Positions 17,430 to 29,544 of a stretch of DNA of 64,000 nt are shown one piece after another. Made by a program: the position numbers and the translations under genes. Below the pieces are notes generated by a model. That model saw only the letters and a program-made list of their open reading frames with translations, had not been told where the DNA came from and did not search any database. The DNA comes from Bradyrhizobium sp. (GTDB lineage Bacteria; Pseudomonadota; Alphaproteobacteria; Rhizobiales; Xanthobacteraceae): positions 27,980 to 91,979 of the forward strand of contig NZ_DAHUXJ010000057.1 of the NCBI RefSeq assembly GCF_027307225.1, written 5' to 3'. Each line of letters opens with the position of its first letter. Within the stretch, counting starts at the first letter, position 1.

Positions 17430-18395
17430 TCACAGGCCGGTAAAGCTGACGCTCCGTTCCGGCCGCAGGAGCTGAGCGGACGGCAGGTAGCGACTGCCGT
17501 CCTCGGCGAGGAATTCCAACATCGCCTGCGCCGGCGGAAGCAATGTCTTGTCCGCCCGGCGCACCGCATGCCATTGCCGCATGATCGGCAGGCCGGCGAC
17601 ATCAAGAACCACGAGCCGCCGATCGGCGAGCTCGCTCGCCACGGTGTGCAGCGAGATGAAGGCAATGCCTAATCCCGCAATCACCGCCTGCTTGATGGTT
17701 TCGTTGCTGTCCATCTCCATGCCGATCTTCGGCTGCAGATCGCTGGCCTGAAAAAATTGCTCCATCAGCATGCGCGTGCCGGAGCCGCGCTCGCGCGTGA
17801 TGAAGGTCTCATAGGTCAAGTCAACGACCGCAAGGCCCAAGTCCCTGGCAAGCCAGTGATCGGCAGCGGCAATGATCACATGCGGATGCTCGCCCAGTAG
17901 CCTCTTTTCCACCGGCACGTCCGGCGGAGGCTGGCCCATGATCGCAATGTCAAGATCGTAACCGCGCAGTGCCTGACGAATATCCTCGCGATTGCCGACC
18001 TTGAGCACGATGTCGATCTTCGGATGCTGTTTCGAGAATGCGGCGATCGCGAACGGCACAAAGCATTTCGCCGTCGAGACGGCGCCGATCGAAACGCGGC
18101 CGCCGCTGCGGCCGGCGATCATGTCGAGCGTCTGCTCGCAATCGACCAGCGACGCTTCAATGCGTTCGGTCAGCGCCATGACCTCGCGTCCGGCATCGGT
18201 CAGCCGCATTCCCTCGCCGGTTCGCTGAATCAAGGGAAGACCCGCCAGGGCTTCGAGATTGCGAAGCTGCAACGTCACCGCAGGCTGGGTGAGATTGAGC
18301 GACCGCGCGGCCGCCGTGACCGAGCCCATGGCATGCACCGCGCCGAGGGCGCGCAACTGCCGGATCGTCAGATCGCGTCGAAAATGGACTGCCAT
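17430..18395 (-). CDS. cbbR: LysR-type regulator of the Calvin-cycle operon
   Basis: A 321-residue LysR-family activator. The winged helix-turn-helix is at about residues 8-65 (LRALGAVHAMGSVTAAARSL), followed by a two-lobe effector domain that in CbbR senses metabolites such as RuBP or NADPH. The ATG at 18395 follows AAAGGTC; an alternative start is 12 codons earlier. It is divergent from cbbF with 163 bases between, the standard CbbR arrangement, so it should bind that region and activate the operon. Confidence 0.93.
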   Translation of the reverse strand: MAVHFRRDLTIRQLRALGAVHAMGSVTAAARSLNLTQPAVTLQLRNLEALAGLPLIQRTGEGMRLTDAGREVMALTERIEASLVDCEQTLDMIAGRSGGRVSIGAVSTAKCFVPFAIAAFSKQHPKIDIVLKVGNREDIRQALRGYDLDIAIMGQPPPDVPVEKRLLGEHPHVIIAAADHWLARDLGLAVVDLTYETFITRERGSGTRMLMEQFFQASDLQPKIGMEMDSNETIKQAVIAGLGIAFISLHTVASELADRRLVVLDVAGLPIMRQWHAVRRADKTLLPPAQAMLEFLAEDGSRYLPSAQLLRPERSVSFTGL

Positions 18396-18558
18396 GCTGA
18401 CCTTTATAAGAAGGACTTTGGCCGGACCCAAGATATTGAAATTTTACTTATTGCTCAATGGCGGCGTTTCATAGCGGCGACCCGCACAACGATCTCCGGC
18501 TGCGCGGGTGATCAGGCAAAGCCCTCCCTGAAAAGGGCGCCACCGCAGGGAACGACCA
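18396..18558. promoter_or_regulatory. cbbR-cbbF divergent control region
   Basis: The spacer is AT-rich only in its left part. It includes ATTGA (18435-18439), 15 bases, then TCAAT (18455-18459), a dyad of the size bound by LysR proteins. The 13-mer AAGATATTGAAAT at 18430-18442 is overlapped by it and recurs before fliK at 49867. Family knowledge says CbbR binds here; the exact site is a guess. Confidence 0.5.
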
Positions 18559-19599
18559 ATGGACCACCAGCCCCCGACGTTGGACGCGTATCTCGACGGC
18601 GCCGCCCCCTCTATCCCCCAGGGAGATGCTCTGGCGAAGGTGATCTCCCGCCTTGCCAGAGCGGCTGTCGAACTGGCCAGCCTGATCGCAGCCGGTCCTC
18701 TCGTCGGCATCGATGGCCGGTCGAGGGGCACCAATTCGGGGGGTGACGCGCAAATCGACCTCGACATCGCGGCCAATGCGCTGATGTGCAGCACGCTCCA
18801 CAACACGCCGGTCGCCGCGATCGTCTCCGAGGAAACCGAGTTGCCGGAGATCCTCGATTCCGAAGCCGCGTTTTGCGTGGCAATCGATCCACTCGATGGG
18901 TCGGCCAATCTCGCCAACAACATCTCGACCGGAACGATTTTTTCGATCCGGCCACGATTGCGCGACGCGTTGTCGTCATTCTTCGAGCCGGGCACGACGC
19001 AGCTTGCCGCCGGGTGCTTCATCTATGGCCCCCAGACGACGCTCGTGCTTGCGCTCGACCGCAGCGTCGAGATTTTCCTGCTCGATCGCGCGAGGGGCGA
19101 ATTCGTTCTGATCCGGCGCAATGTTCGCATCCCCGCGCGCAGCACGGAATTCGCCATCAACATGTCTAATCGCCGGCACTGGAACGGCGCGGTGCAGGCC
19201 TTCATCGAGCAATGCCTGCTCGGCGCAACCGGAGAGCACGGCGAAGACTTCAACATGCGCTGGATCGGATCGCTCGTCGCCGAGACGTTCCGTATCCTGG
19301 TGCGCGGCGGCGTATTTCTCTATCCCGCCGACGCGCGCCGCGGTTATCGGGAGGGGCGACTGCGCCTGCTGTACGAAGCGCATCCCATCGCGCTGATCGT
19401 GGAGTGGGCCGGCGGCGCCGCCTCGACGGGACGCGACCGCATTCTCGACCTCTCGGCGCGCATGCCGCATCAGCGCACTCCGCTGATCATGGGTTCGGCC
19501 GGCGCGGTGCGCGATCTCGACCTGATGCACTTGCGGACTCAGCCACTGTTTGAAAGTAGCGACGCGCCTTTGTTTGCGCGGCGCGGGCTGTTTCTCTGA
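18559..19599 (+). CDS. cbbF: fructose-1,6-/sedoheptulose-1,7-bisphosphatase
   Basis: A 346-residue class I bisphosphatase of the Calvin cycle. Metal and substrate motifs are VSEETE (about 93), IDPLDGSANLANN (about 113-125) and a C-terminal YEAHPIALIVEWAGG. It dephosphorylates FBP, and in this operon type also SBP, to regenerate RuBP precursors. It is the first gene of the operon, divergent from cbbR, with cbbP 12 bases downstream. Confidence 0.95.
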   Translation: MDHQPPTLDAYLDGAAPSIPQGDALAKVISRLARAAVELASLIAAGPLVGIDGRSRGTNSGGDAQIDLDIAANALMCSTLHNTPVAAIVSEETELPEILDSEAAFCVAIDPLDGSANLANNISTGTIFSIRPRLRDALSSFFEPGTTQLAAGCFIYGPQTTLVLALDRSVEIFLLDRARGEFVLIRRNVRIPARSTEFAINMSNRRHWNGAVQAFIEQCLLGATGEHGEDFNMRWIGSLVAETFRILVRGGVFLYPADARRGYREGRLRLLYEAHPIALIVEWAGGAASTGRDRILDLSARMPHQRTPLIMGSAGAVRDLDLMHLRTQPLFESSDAPLFARRGLFL

Positions 19600-19611
19600 A
19601 AGAGGCCAAGC

Positions 19612-20487
19612 ATGTCGCGCCGGCACCCCATCATTTCCGTCACGGGCTCTTCCGGCGCTGGCACCACGTCGGTAAAGCGGACCTTCGAGCAGATCTTCCG
19701 CCGCGAGAACGTGACCGCGGCCTATATCGAGGGCGATGCATTCCATCGATACGACCGCTCCGAAATGCGCAGCAGGATGTCGGAAGAAGCCGAACGCGGC
19801 AACCGGCACTTCAGCCACTTCAGCCCCGAAACCAATCTGTTCGAGGCGCTCGAGAAGACGTTTCGCGAGTATGGCGAATCCGGCACCGGATTGACGCGCC
19901 ACTACGTCCATGATGCCGAAGAGGGGGCGCTCTATGGCGGCGAGCCGGGCACGTTCACACCCTGGGCGTCCCTGCCCGCCGATTCCGAATTGCTGTTCTA
20001 CGAAGGCCTGCACGGCGCCGTAGTGACCGGAAAGGTCAATATCGCGCAGCATGCCGACCTCAAGATCGGCGTCGTACCCGTCATCAACCTGGAATGGATC
20101 CAGAAGCTGCATCGTGATCGGTCACATCGCGGCTATTCGACCGAAGCGGTGACCGACACCATCCTTCGCCGCATGCCGGACTACGTGAACTACATCTGTC
20201 CGCAGTTCACCGAGACCGACATCAACTTCCAGCGCATTCCGACGGTCGACACCTCGAACCCGTTCATCGCCCGCTGGATCCCGACGCCCGACGAATCGAT
20301 GGTGGTGATCCGCTTGAAGAATCCGCGCGGCATCGACTTTCCTTATCTGCTGTCGATGGTCCCGCACAGCTTCATGTCGCGCGCCAATTCGATCGTGATT
20401 CCCGGCTCGAAGCTCGATCTCGCGATGCAGCTGATTCTTACTCCGCTGATCCTGCAACTCATCGAACGCAAGAGACGCTCACTATGA
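19612..20487 (+). CDS. cbbP: phosphoribulokinase
   Basis: A 291-residue bacterial-type phosphoribulokinase that makes RuBP from ribulose 5-phosphate and ATP. The P-loop [12 protein letters not shown] is at about 12-23. [14 protein letters not shown] carries the substrate-binding and catalytic acidic residues. The length is normal. Its stop overlaps the cbbT start in ATGA. Confidence 0.96.
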   Translation: MSRRHPIISVTGSSGAGTTSVKRTFEQIFRRENVTAAYIEGDAFHRYDRSEMRSRMSEEAERGNRHFSHFSPETNLFEALEKTFREYGESGTGLTRHYVHDAEEGALYGGEPGTFTPWASLPADSELLFYEGLHGAVVTGKVNIAQHADLKIGVVPVINLEWIQKLHRDRSHRGYSTEAVTDTILRRMPDYVNYICPQFTETDINFQRIPTVDTSNPFIARWIPTPDESMVVIRLKNPRGIDFPYLLSMVPHSFMSRANSIVIPGSKLDLAMQLILTPLILQLIERKRRSL

Positions 20488-22529
20488 CGGTCCACTCCGC
20501 CGCCGCACTGAACAGCGTCCACGCCCTTCCGTCGCAGGTTGCGATGGCCAACGCGGTGCGTTTCCTTGCCGCCGACGCGGTCGAAAGGGCCAAGTCGGGC
20601 CATCCCGGTATGCCCATGGGAATGGCCGACGTGGCGACCGTGCTGTTCTCCCGCTTTCTCAAATTCGATGCAGCCGATCCGCACTGGCCGGATCGCGACC
20701 GCTTCGTGCTGTCGGCTGGCCACGGCTCGATGCTGCTGTATGCGCTACTGCATCTGACCGGCTATGAGGCGATGACGCTCGATGAACTCAAGCGCTTCCG
20801 CCAGTGGGGTGCGAAGACGCCCGGCCATCCTGAATTCGGTCACACCGAAGGCGTCGAGACCACGACCGGACCGCTCGGACAGGGGCTTGCGACCGCGGTC
20901 GGCATGGCGCTGGCCGAGCGGATGCTGAACGCGCGCTTCGGCGACGACCTGGTCGATCATTTTACCTACGTGATCGCCGGCGACGGCTGCCTGATGGAAG
21001 GGTTGAGCCAGGAAGCCATCTCGCTTGCCGGCCATCTGAAGCTGTCGCGCCTGATCGTGCTGTTCGACGACAACCACATCACCATCGACGGCGCGACCTC
21101 GTTGTCCTGCTCCGACGATCAGTTGATCCGCTTCCTTGCTTCCGGCTGGTCGGTCCGACGCGTCGACGGCCACGACCAAAAGGCGATCGCGCAAGCGATC
21201 GGCGAAGAACGCGAGACCAATCGTCCCTCGCTGATTGCCTGCCGCACCGTGATCGGTTACGGGGCGCCGACCCGCCAGGGTACGGAAAAGGTCCACGGCG
21301 CGCCACTCGGCGGCGAAGAACTCGACAAGGCGCGCGAGGCCTTGCAGTGGCCGCATACACCGTTCGAAGTTCCGGGCGAATTGCTGGCACGCTGGCGCGC
21401 GGTCGGCGCCCGTGGCCGCATTGCCCGGCATCGCTGGATGGAACGGCTTGAGCAGCGCGACGAATTCGCTCGTGATGATTTTGACGATGCCCTCAAGGGC
21501 GAAGCCGGCAGCGACGTCGGGTTTGCCCTGCGCGAGATCGAATGCCGCTTTGCGGACGAACGGCCGAAGATTGCAACCCGCCAGGCGTCGCAGCAAGTGC
21601 TGGAGGCGATCACGAAAGCCTCGCCGAATTTGCTCGGCGGCTCCGCGGACCTGACCCACTCGAATCTGACGCTGACGCGCGTGCAGCAACCGGTGCGGCC
21701 CGGAGCCTATGACGGCAACTACATCCATTATGGCATTCGCGAGCACGCGATGGCGGCCGCGATGAACGGCATCGCATTGCATGGTGGATTCATTCCCTAT
21801 GGCGGCACGTTCCTGGCGTTTTCAGACTATAGCCGGCCGGCGATCCGTCTCGCCGCGCTGATGGGCGTGCGCGTCATCCACGTGATGACCCATGATTCGA
21901 TCGGGCTCGGCGAAGATGGACCGACGCACCAGCCGGTCGAGCATCTCGCATCCTTGCGCGCCATCCCGAATCTCCTGGTGTTTCGTCCGGCGGATGCCGT
22001 CGAGACGGCCCAGGCCTGGGACTGTGCCTTGCGCGCGGCGCGCCAGCCTTCGGTGCTGTGCTTATCCCGGCAGGCGCTGCCTGTGCTCGATCGAGCGTTT
22101 GCCCCGGAAAATCCGGTCGCCCGGGGGGCTTACGTGCTCACAGAGCCCGAGCATCGGCGAGACGTGACGTTGATCGCGACAGGATCGGAAGTCGCGATCG
22201 CGACCGACGCGGCCATGCTGCTCGGCGCGCGCGGCCTGCGTGCGGCCGTGGTGTCGGCCCCCTGTTTCGAACTGTTCGAACAGCAGCCTTCCAGCTACCG
22301 CGCCGCCGTGCTCGGCCATGCGCCGCGGGTCGGCGTCGAAGCGGCGGTCGAGGGCCTTTGGCGAAAATGGATCGGCGAAACCGGTGAGTTCGTCGGCATG
22401 AAAGGCTTCGGAGCTTCGGCGCCCGCAAGCGAGCTCTATGCACACTTCGGCATCACGGCCGAAGCGGTCGCCGCAGCCGCCGAGCGAGCGGTCACGGAAG
22501 CGAGGTCCGCAATCCCGATACCCGCCTAA
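20484..22529 (+). CDS. cbbT: transketolase
   Basis: A 681-residue thiamine-diphosphate enzyme for sugar interconversion in RuBP regeneration. The start [20 protein letters not shown], the ThDP/Mg motif GDGCLMEG (about 167) and the pyrimidine-domain segment [18 protein letters not shown] are all present. It is coupled to cbbP by a 4-base overlap. The size matches full-length transketolase, so all three domains are present. Confidence 0.96.
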   Translation: MTVHSAAALNSVHALPSQVAMANAVRFLAADAVERAKSGHPGMPMGMADVATVLFSRFLKFDAADPHWPDRDRFVLSAGHGSMLLYALLHLTGYEAMTLDELKRFRQWGAKTPGHPEFGHTEGVETTTGPLGQGLATAVGMALAERMLNARFGDDLVDHFTYVIAGDGCLMEGLSQEAISLAGHLKLSRLIVLFDDNHITIDGATSLSCSDDQLIRFLASGWSVRRVDGHDQKAIAQAIGEERETNRPSLIACRTVIGYGAPTRQGTEKVHGAPLGGEELDKAREALQWPHTPFEVPGELLARWRAVGARGRIARHRWMERLEQRDEFARDDFDDALKGEAGSDVGFALREIECRFADERPKIATRQASQQVLEAITKASPNLLGGSADLTHSNLTLTRVQQPVRPGAYDGNYIHYGIREHAMAAAMNGIALHGGFIPYGGTFLAFSDYSRPAIRLAALMGVRVIHVMTHDSIGLGEDGPTHQPVEHLASLRAIPNLLVFRPADAVETAQAWDCALRAARQPSVLCLSRQALPVLDRAFAPENPVARGAYVLTEPEHRRDVTLIATGSEVAIATDAAMLLGARGLRAAVVSAPCFELFEQQPSSYRAAVLGHAPRVGVEAAVEGLWRKWIGETGEFVGMKGFGASAPASELYAHFGITAEAVAAAAERAVTEARSAIPIPA

Positions 22530-22559
22530 CAGAACAAACGAAACGTCTGGAGTGAAACG

Positions 22560-23636
22560 ATGGCGAAAATCACCTTGCGGCAATTGCTCGATGACGCCGC
22601 CGAGCGCGGCTATGGCGTTCCGGCGTTCAACATCAACAACATGGAACAGGGGCTCGCGATCATGGAGGCCGCCGACGCCGTCGACGCGCCGGTGATCATT
22701 CAAGCTTCGCGCGGCGCCCGGTCCTACGCCGGCGACATTATGCTGTCGCGGATGATCGACGCATTGGTCGAAATGTTTCCACACATCCCGCTTTGCCTGC
22801 ATCAGGATCACGGCGACAGCGAAGCCACCTGCGCCACCGCGATCCAGCATGGCTTCACCTCGGTCATGATGGATGGCTCGCTCAGGGCCGACGGCAAGAC
22901 CGTGGCCGGCTACGCCTACAACGTCGACATCACGCGTCGCGTGGTGCAGTTGGCGCACTGGATCGGCGCCTCGGTCGAGGGCGAACTCGGCGTGCTCGGC
23001 TCGCTCGAACATGGGGGAAGCGAAAAGGAGGACGGCCACGGCGCCGAAGGGGCGCTGAGCCACGACCAGTTGCTGACCGATCCCGACCAGGCTGTTGAGT
23101 TTGTCGGCGCGACGAACGTCGATGCGCTTGCCATCGCGATGGGCACCTCGCACGGCGCCTACAAGTTCACGCGCAAACCCGACGGCGAAATTCTCGCCAT
23201 GCGCGTGGTCGAAGAGATCCATCGCCGGCTCCCGAACACGCATCTGGTGATGCATGGCTCGTCGTCGGTGCCACAGCCGCTCCAGGACATGTTCAACGCC
23301 TTCGGCGGCGAAATGCCTCAGACCTGGGGCGTCCCGATTGAGGAGATCGTGCTCGGCATCAAGCACGGCGTGCGCAAGGTCAATATCGACACCGATTGCC
23401 GCCTCGCGATGACAGCCGCCTTCCGCAAAGTGGCGCAGCAATCGAAAACCGAATTCGACCCGCGAAAATTCTTAAAGCCGGCGATGGACGCGCTGGGCGG
23501 TCTCTGTCGCGAGCGCTTCGAGCAGTTCGGAACGGCCGGCAACGCAAGCCGTATCCGGTCGATCCCGCTTGCCGAAATGGCGCGCCGCTACCGCTCGGGC
23601 GCGCTCAACAGCGAACGCATGACGGAAGCGGCCTGA
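22560..23636 (+). CDS. cbbA: fructose-bisphosphate aldolase, class II
   Basis: A 358-residue Zn-dependent aldolase. Zinc and active-site motifs are LHQDHGDS (about 80-87), [15 protein letters not shown] (about 140-154) and the later NIDTDCR. It condenses triose phosphates to FBP, and with erythrose 4-phosphate to SBP. It lies between cbbT and cbbL, the order seen in Bradyrhizobium-type cbb operons. Confidence 0.96.
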   Translation: MAKITLRQLLDDAAERGYGVPAFNINNMEQGLAIMEAADAVDAPVIIQASRGARSYAGDIMLSRMIDALVEMFPHIPLCLHQDHGDSEATCATAIQHGFTSVMMDGSLRADGKTVAGYAYNVDITRRVVQLAHWIGASVEGELGVLGSLEHGGSEKEDGHGAEGALSHDQLLTDPDQAVEFVGATNVDALAIAMGTSHGAYKFTRKPDGEILAMRVVEEIHRRLPNTHLVMHGSSSVPQPLQDMFNAFGGEMPQTWGVPIEEIVLGIKHGVRKVNIDTDCRLAMTAAFRKVAQQSKTEFDPRKFLKPAMDALGGLCRERFEQFGTAGNASRIRSIPLAEMARRYRSGALNSERMTEAA

Positions 23637-23651
23637 GGGGGCCCGTGGTGA

Positions 23652-25130
<1,479 letters not shown>

Positions 25131-25143
25131 AAGGAACCTTACA

Positions 25144-25566
25144 ATGCGTATCACCCAGGGATGCTTTTCGTTCCTTCCCGATCTGACCGACGAGCAGATC
25201 AAGAGCCAGGTTCAATACTGCCTCGACAATGGCTGGGCCGTGAACATCGAGTTCACCGATGACCCGCACCCCCGCAACACCTACTGGGAAATGTGGGGAC
25301 TGCCGATGTTCGACCTGCGCGATGCCGCCGGCATCATGAAAGAACTCGGCGATTGCCGGCGCGTCTATGGCGATCGCTACATTCGCATCTCCGGCTTCGA
25401 TTCGAGCCATGGCTGGGAGTCGGTGCGGATCTCGTTCATCGTCAACCGGCCGAAAGAGGAGCCGGGATTCCGGCTCGATCGGCAAGAAGCGGTTGGCCGC
25501 AACATCCGCTACACGACGCGGGCTTACGCTGCCGATCGTCCCGAAGGCGAGCGCTACCAGTCATAA
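25144..25566 (+). CDS. cbbS: RuBisCO small subunit
   Basis: A 140-residue small subunit with the start [19 protein letters not shown] and the motif [15 protein letters not shown]. The C-terminal extension (about 30 residues from [12 protein letters not shown]) is typical of red-type small subunits and forms the central beta barrel of the holoenzyme. It begins 13 bases after cbbL. Confidence 0.97.
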   Translation: MRITQGCFSFLPDLTDEQIKSQVQYCLDNGWAVNIEFTDDPHPRNTYWEMWGLPMFDLRDAAGIMKELGDCRRVYGDRYIRISGFDSSHGWESVRISFIVNRPKEEPGFRLDRQEAVGRNIRYTTRAYAADRPEGERYQS

Positions 25567-25578
25567 GGGTCGGCAATC

Positions 25579-26526
25579 ATGGCTCATCCAAATCTCCAGG
25601 CTGTCGGGCGCGAAGGCAGCGGCGAATCTGTCCCCTCCTCCATCGACCTGCGGCAGGAATTCGACGCCGTCGAGATCGCACCGATCCTGGCGCAACTCGA
25701 CCGGGAATTGATCGGGCTTTTGCCGGTGAAAAGCCGCATCCGGGAGATCGCCTCGTTGCTGCTGGTCGAGCGGATTCGCCGGAAGATGTCGCTCGCCAAT
25801 ACCTATCCGACGCTGCACATGTCGTTCACCGGAAATCCCGGCACCGGCAAGACGACGGTCGCGATGCGGATGGCCGGCATCCTGCACCGGCTCGGCTTTG
25901 TCCGCCGCGGCCATGTCATCAGCGTCACGCGCGATGATTTGGTCGGCCAGTACATCGGTCACACCGCGCCAAAGACCAAGGAGATCCTGAAGAAGGCGAT
26001 GGGCGGCGTCCTGTTCATCGACGAGGCCTATTATCTCTACCGGCCGGAGAACGAACGCGATTACGGTCAGGAGGCGATCGAGATCCTGCTCCAGGTCATG
26101 GAAGCGCAGCGCGAAGATCTTGTCGTGGTGCTCGCCGGATACCGCGACCGCATGGAACGATTCTTCCAGAGCAATCCCGGCTTTCGTTCGCGCATCGCCC
26201 ACCACATCGATTTTCCGGACTATTCCGAGGCGGAATTGCTCGCAATCGCCGAGTTGATGCTGGTCGAACAGAACTACCGGTTCTCACCCGAGGCGCGGGA
26301 CGCCTTCACCCGCTACATCGCGCTGCGCAAGACGCAGCCGCTGTTCTCCAACGCACGCTCGATCCGTAACGCACTGGACCGGATTCGCCTCAGACAGGCC
26401 AACCGGATTGTCGCTCACCTCGACCGCGTTCTCACTTCAGATGAGCTGATGGCGATCGAGGCGAATGACGTACTCGCCAGCCGGGTTTTCTCCGGCGGAT
26501 TCGACAAGGAGAGGACCGAGCCGTGA
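25579..26526 (+). CDS. cbbX: red-type RuBisCO activase, AAA+
   Basis: A 315-residue AAA+ protein that frees inhibited red-type RuBisCO by pulling the CbbL C-terminus. Walker [10 protein letters not shown] is at about 85-93, Walker [14 protein letters not shown] at about 145, and sensor/arginine-finger segments follow around [11 protein letters not shown]. Allosteric RuBP activation is known for the family. Its TGA overlaps the GTG start of cbbY. Confidence 0.96.
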   Translation: MAHPNLQAVGREGSGESVPSSIDLRQEFDAVEIAPILAQLDRELIGLLPVKSRIREIASLLLVERIRRKMSLANTYPTLHMSFTGNPGTGKTTVAMRMAGILHRLGFVRRGHVISVTRDDLVGQYIGHTAPKTKEILKKAMGGVLFIDEAYYLYRPENERDYGQEAIEILLQVMEAQREDLVVVLAGYRDRMERFFQSNPGFRSRIAHHIDFPDYSEAELLAIAELMLVEQNYRFSPEARDAFTRYIALRKTQPLFSNARSIRNALDRIRLRQANRIVAHLDRVLTSDELMAIEANDVLASRVFSGGFDKERTEP

Positions 26527-27245
26527 ATGTCGAGACACTGTCGGTACTGCTACGCCCGCGCAGCCTGAAGGACCGGATCGCCGATGCTGCCGTGTTGATC
26601 CTCGATGTCGACGGCACGCTTGCCGAGACCGAGGGCATTCATCGCCGCGCCTTCAACGCGGCATTCATCGAAGCTGGTTTCGACTGGTATTGGGACCAGC
26701 GGACCTACAAGAAGCTCCTGCGCACAACCGGCGGCAAGGAACGCATTCAGGCCTTCGGCCGGACGCGCTATCCCGGGATATGCCTGTCCGATTCTGAAGT
26801 CGCCAAGCTGCATCGGACAAAGACACGGCACTACGGCCGGCTGATCGCCCAGCACACCTGCCGGCTGCGGCCCGGCGTCGCGGCCTTGATCCGCAATTCC
26901 CGGGCTCGTGGCCAGACGCTCGCGATCGCGACCACGACGACATACAGCAATATCGACGAGCTGTTGTCAGTAGCGCTGGAGGCAAACTGGTGCGACCTGT
27001 TCGCCACCGTCGTTGCCGGGGACGATGTGGCACGCAAGAAGCCGGCGCCAGATGTCTATCTCGAGGTCTTGGCAAGGCTCGGTTACGGCGCGAGCGAGTG
27101 TCTCGCGATCGAAGATTCTGCCAATGGCCTGAAGGCGGCCTCGTCCGCTGGAATTCCCGTGTTGATCAGCCGCAGCGAATATTTTCGCGATGACGATTTC
27201 TCAGGTGCACTGGCGGTCGTCGACGATCTTACAGAACTCGGATAG
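26523..27245 (+). CDS. cbbY: HAD-family sugar-phosphate phosphatase CbbY
   Basis: A 240-residue HAD hydrolase. Motif [17 protein letters not shown] carries the nucleophile Asp, motif II is in [10 protein letters not shown], and motif III/IV near [15 protein letters not shown] and [11 protein letters not shown]. CbbY degrades xylulose 1,5-bisphosphate, a RuBisCO misfire inhibitor. The start is GTG at 26523, inside the cbbX stop, so it is translationally coupled. Phosphoglycolate phosphatase (cbbZ) is the alternative, but the [10 protein letters not shown] cap region favours CbbY. Confidence 0.9.
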   Translation: MNVETLSVLLRPRSLKDRIADAAVLILDVDGTLAETEGIHRRAFNAAFIEAGFDWYWDQRTYKKLLRTTGGKERIQAFGRTRYPGICLSDSEVAKLHRTKTRHYGRLIAQHTCRLRPGVAALIRNSRARGQTLAIATTTTYSNIDELLSVALEANWCDLFATVVAGDDVARKKPAPDVYLEVLARLGYGASECLAIEDSANGLKAASSAGIPVLISRSEYFRDDDFSGALAVVDDLTELG

Positions 27246-27387
27246 CCGCATCTAAGGGTGTCAGCGGCGCAGGTGGGATCACGGGTCCCAATTCGCGGAA
27301 CTGGAAACGATCAACCGCCGGCAGCAGACGAGACCACCCTGAAAGGCCCAAGGAAAAGGCCTGCCGGGGTGACTTGACTCGTTTGGC

Positions 27388-27427
27388 GCGGTGAAATATC
27401 ACAATCATATCTGCGTAATTTCACCGC
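27388..27427. promoter_or_regulatory. dyad operator candidate before the GntR gene
   Basis: A perfect 10-base inverted repeat, GCGGTGAAAT (27388-27397) and ATTTCACCGC (27418-27427), with a 20-base AT-rich centre. It lies 50-90 bases before the GntR start, where autoregulation is expected. There is no T-run after it, so a terminator is unlikely. Confidence 0.65.
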
Positions 27428-27476
27428 GGGTGAAGGACATCCGCGAGGCTGAAACGCACGAACCGCCGGTGCTCGA

Positions 27477-28157
27477 ATGACGATCCGAAACCCGACGCGC
27501 AAGCGGTTGGCTCCCGAACAGCCGGGCACATCCTCGCTATTGGAAACTGCATATGAAAAAATCAAGCGGCAGATCACGGCCTGCGAGTTTCGTCCCGGCG
27601 ACCACCTCAACGAGGCCGAGCTTTCCGAGCGGCTCGGGATTGGGCGTACGCCGGTGCATCAGGCAATCGACCGGCTGATGATGGAGGGGCTGGTGCAGGT
27701 GATGCCGCGCAAGGGTATCCTCGTAACTCCGGTCAGCCTCGACGTCGTGGTGCAAACGATCGAAGTGCGGCTGCTCAACGAGTGCCATTGCGCGCGGCTC
27801 GCCGCCGAACGTGCGAGCGAGAAGGAGATCCGCATCCTGGACGATATTCTTGCGCGGGCGGAGAAGGTGCTGCCGCGGCGTAATTCCGAGCGGCTGATGC
27901 GGCTCGATCGTGAATTTCATGGCGCAATCGCGCAAGTCTCGCGCAACGCCGTGCTTGCCGACGTCCTCGGACGGCTGCACGACAAATCGTTGCGCTTCTG
28001 GATTCTGTCATTGAATACGCCGGGCCATCACGCGCGCGTCCACGCACAGCATCGCGCGATTCTCGATGCCATCCATGCGCACGATCCGCTTGCCGCCGAA
28101 CAGGCGATGCGCGACCACATCGAAGATTTTCGACGCAACCTTCTCAGCAGCATCTAG
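27477..28157 (+). CDS. GntR-family regulator, FadR/FCD subfamily
   Basis: A 226-residue repressor-type regulator. The N-terminal winged helix (about 20-85) contains GDHLNEAELSERLGIGRTPVHQA; the C-terminal FCD domain (about 95-220) has the ligand and metal histidines in REFHGAIAQVSRN and HHARVHAQHRAIL. Such proteins usually respond to an organic acid. It is followed 15 bases later by the catabolic cluster 28173-30069, which it likely controls through the dyad at 27388-27427. Confidence 0.9.
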   Translation: MTIRNPTRKRLAPEQPGTSSLLETAYEKIKRQITACEFRPGDHLNEAELSERLGIGRTPVHQAIDRLMMEGLVQVMPRKGILVTPVSLDVVVQTIEVRLLNECHCARLAAERASEKEIRILDDILARAEKVLPRRNSERLMRLDREFHGAIAQVSRNAVLADVLGRLHDKSLRFWILSLNTPGHHARVHAQHRAILDAIHAHDPLAAEQAMRDHIEDFRRNLLSSI

Positions 28158-28172
28158 GTGCAGGACACTCCA

Positions 28173-29096
28173 ATGAAGATCGCAGTTCCGGACCTGATCT
28201 CGAATTCGTATTTTCCAGCCGCTGCCGCGGTCGAGCTGGGATTTTTCAAGCAGTTCGGTCTCGACGTCTCGCTCGAACTGATCTTTCCGGTCGACAAATC
28301 CTATCATGCGCTGCGCGCCGGCGAGATCGATTTCGTGGCTGGCTCGGCGCATTCGGCATTGGCCGCGTTTCCGGAATGGGATGGTTGCAAGTTGCTCTGC
28401 GCGCAGGGCCAGGGCATGTACTGGTTTCTGGTCATGCGCGCCGATCTCGATCCGAAGCGCGGCGATCTCTCTATCGTCAAGGGCCGCCGCGTCGGCGCGG
28501 CGCCGTGGGTCGACATGGGCTTGCGACGTCTGCTGGTCGAAGCGGGCATCGACCTAGCACGGGAAAACGTGACCATTGCACCGGTTCCCGGCGCGACCGG
28601 GTCGAGCGTGAATTTCGGCTTGACGGCCGCCAAGGCTCTTGAAGAAGGCAAGATCGATGGCTTCTGGGCGAACGGCATGGGCACCGAAGTCGCGGTGCGC
28701 CGCGGCGTCGGGAAGGTCGTTATCGACGTGCGCCGCGGCGACGGTCCGAAAGCTTGCTTCAATTATACGATGGCGTCGGTCGCGGCGAGCGACCTCCTCA
28801 TCAACGATCGTCCCGACGTCGCGGCGAACGCCGTGCGCGCGATCGTCGCCACTCAGGCGGCGCTAAAGGCCGAGCCCGAACTGGCCGCCAAAGTCGGTGC
28901 AAAATTCTTTCCCCCCAACGAGGCGTCGCTGATCACCGATCTGATCCGCCGCGATCTGCCCTACTACGACGCCAGCATCTCGCCGGCTTTCGTCGAAGGG
29001 ATGAACGGCTTCGCGCGCGACGCCGGTATCCTGTCCGGCCACCCGAGCTACGGGCAGGTCGTCGCCACCCAGTTCGCCGATCTCTGGAAACCATGA
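28173..29096 (+). CDS. SsuA/NMT1-like protein without signal peptide
   Basis: About 307 residues with the fold pattern of a periplasmic binding protein (ELGFFKQFGLDV, RAGEIDFVAGSAHSAL, a SIVKGRRVGAAPW hinge). It starts MKIAVPDLISNSYFPAAAAV, with no signal peptide or lipobox, and no ABC permease or ATPase is in this cluster. Cytosolic members of this fold include 4,5-dihydroxyphthalate decarboxylase and the menaquinone enzymes MqnA/MqnD, so it may be an enzyme. A mispredicted start is a weaker alternative, because the upstream frame is only five codons longer. Confidence 0.75.
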   Translation: MKIAVPDLISNSYFPAAAAVELGFFKQFGLDVSLELIFPVDKSYHALRAGEIDFVAGSAHSALAAFPEWDGCKLLCAQGQGMYWFLVMRADLDPKRGDLSIVKGRRVGAAPWVDMGLRRLLVEAGIDLARENVTIAPVPGATGSSVNFGLTAAKALEEGKIDGFWANGMGTEVAVRRGVGKVVIDVRRGDGPKACFNYTMASVAASDLLINDRPDVAANAVRAIVATQAALKAEPELAAKVGAKFFPPNEASLITDLIRRDLPYYDASISPAFVEGMNGFARDAGILSGHPSYGQVVATQFADLWKP

Positions 29097-29124
29097 AACA
29101 CGCGAAATCATTAGGAGAGCCTTG

Positions 29125-29505
29125 ATGGCCATCAACAAGCTGCACGACGAGTTCCACACCCTCGACATGAACTCCGGATGGGAAGTGCCCGCGGGCTATC
29201 CCTCCGGGATTCAGCAGAAGATCCTTTCCGGCGCACTCGATGAGAAGAACAAGCGCGGAAGCCGGACACGGCTGCTGCGCTTCGATCCCGGCGTTTACAC
29301 CACAGCGCCTTTCGTTCACGAATACTGGGAGGAAGTCTTCCTGGTTCAGGGCGACCTCACCGTCGGCAATGACGCCAAGGGAAAAGGCGGCGAAGGCTTC
29401 AGGCCGTTCACCTATGCGTGCCGTCCGCCGGGCGCCTATCATGGTCCCTTCCTTTCGAACGGCGGATGCCTCTTGATGGAGATCCACTACTTCGATCCGG
29501 CGTAA
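29125..29505 (+). CDS. cupin-domain protein
   Basis: A 126-residue single-domain protein with the cupin motif pattern HEYWEEVFLVQGDLTVG and a later PPGAYHGPF histidine. The ATG at 29125 follows AGGAGAGCCTTG. Small cupins in aromatic catabolic clusters act as dioxygenases, isomerases or sensors. It lies between the binding-protein-like gene and the flavin reductase and is probably co-transcribed. The reaction is not known. Confidence 0.8.
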   Translation: MAINKLHDEFHTLDMNSGWEVPAGYPSGIQQKILSGALDEKNKRGSRTRLLRFDPGVYTTAPFVHEYWEEVFLVQGDLTVGNDAKGKGGEGFRPFTYACRPPGAYHGPFLSNGGCLLMEIHYFDPA

Positions 29506-29544
29506 CCAGGAACCACGACCGATCGCATTGCAGGGAGAGCCGCC

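Noticed and set aside
18435..18459. A definite CbbR binding site
   Set aside because: The ATTGA-N15-TCAAT dyad has the right size and place, but LysR sites are too loose to assign from one sequence; it is kept only as a candidate inside the control region.
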